A DNA stretch of 44,493 bases, from positions 1 to 44,493 of the forward strand of contig JALLLT010000098.1 in the NCBI GenBank assembly GCA_025266875.1, given 5' to 3'. The translations under genes were made by a program, and so were the position numbers. Shown piece by piece: positions 44,484 through 44,493 of the stretch (positions within the stretch are counted from its first letter, which is position 1; the number at the start of each line of letters is the position of its first letter). The stretch is from Fennellomyces sp. T-0311 (Eukaryota > Mucoromycota > Mucoromycetes > Mucorales > Lichtheimiaceae). The notes under the pieces were generated by a model, which searched no databases, was not told the origin of the DNA, and worked only from the letters and a program-made list of their open reading frames with translations.

Positions 44484-44493
44484 AGCTCCAAGA

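Overview
This is eukaryotic DNA, most likely from an early-diverging fungus; I favour Mucoromycota. The evidence is compact GT..AG introns of about 45-105 bp, moderate AT richness, no bacterial operon signals, and a mix of DNA transposon superfamilies (CACTA/Tnp2, MULE, PIF/Harbinger, Plavaka, KDZ, Merlin, hAT). The taxonomic call is inference. I see no ordinary housekeeping gene. Almost the whole window is a nested transposon graveyard, and several insertions can be resolved to the base by target-site duplications (TSDs) whose removal restores the interrupted reading frame.

Layout. 1-667: N-terminal exons of a CACTA/Tnp2-type transposase on the minus strand, running off the left edge. 1480-3920: a repeat block of short hairpin units carrying AGCGNAGCGA motifs. 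4685-9642: a decayed MULE transposase gene (MULE-1, minus) split by a well-preserved PIF/Harbinger element (5641-8371) that carries an apparently intact transposase and a convergent Myb/NAM-like partner. 9804-10479: an uncertain TnpB/Fanzor-like fragment. About 10510-13372: MULE-2 (plus), with a resolvable multi-exon gene. 13697-16151: a broken Plavaka copy. 16510-18923: a Merlin (IS1595-like) pseudogene holding an LTR-like insert, with tRNA-like sequences on either side. 19262-24177: the C-terminal part of a CACTA transposase, split by MULE-3 (19833-23554) and by a solo LTR (23712-24105). 24280-27184: a second PIF/Harbinger with perfect TAA TSDs but damaged genes. 27364-27815: a second CACTA C-terminal copy (minus). 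28366-34905: a large CACTA transposase gene (minus) holding three separate insertions, namely two 1437-bp hAT-type elements in opposite orientation and one solo LTR. 35005-35868: its divergent partner gene. 36151-36640: a truncated minus-strand gene. 36983-38707 (minus) and 39281-42623 (plus): a divergent pair made of an unrecognised multi-exon gene and a nearly intact Plavaka transposase. 42990-44483: the C-terminal two thirds of a KDZ transposase.

How the parts relate. The transposases are cut-and-paste (DDE/D) enzymes of different superfamilies, and each pairs only with its own ends. In both Harbinger elements the transposase and the Myb/NAM-like DNA-binding partner are convergent, the usual two-gene arrangement of that superfamily. 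The CACTA, Plavaka and possibly KDZ transposases each have a divergently transcribed neighbour that I cannot assign to a known family; these are the best candidates here for undescribed accessory transposon proteins. Most disruptions are single stop codons that can be explained by G-to-A or C-to-T changes, plus a few 1-bp shifts, two of them in homopolymer runs.
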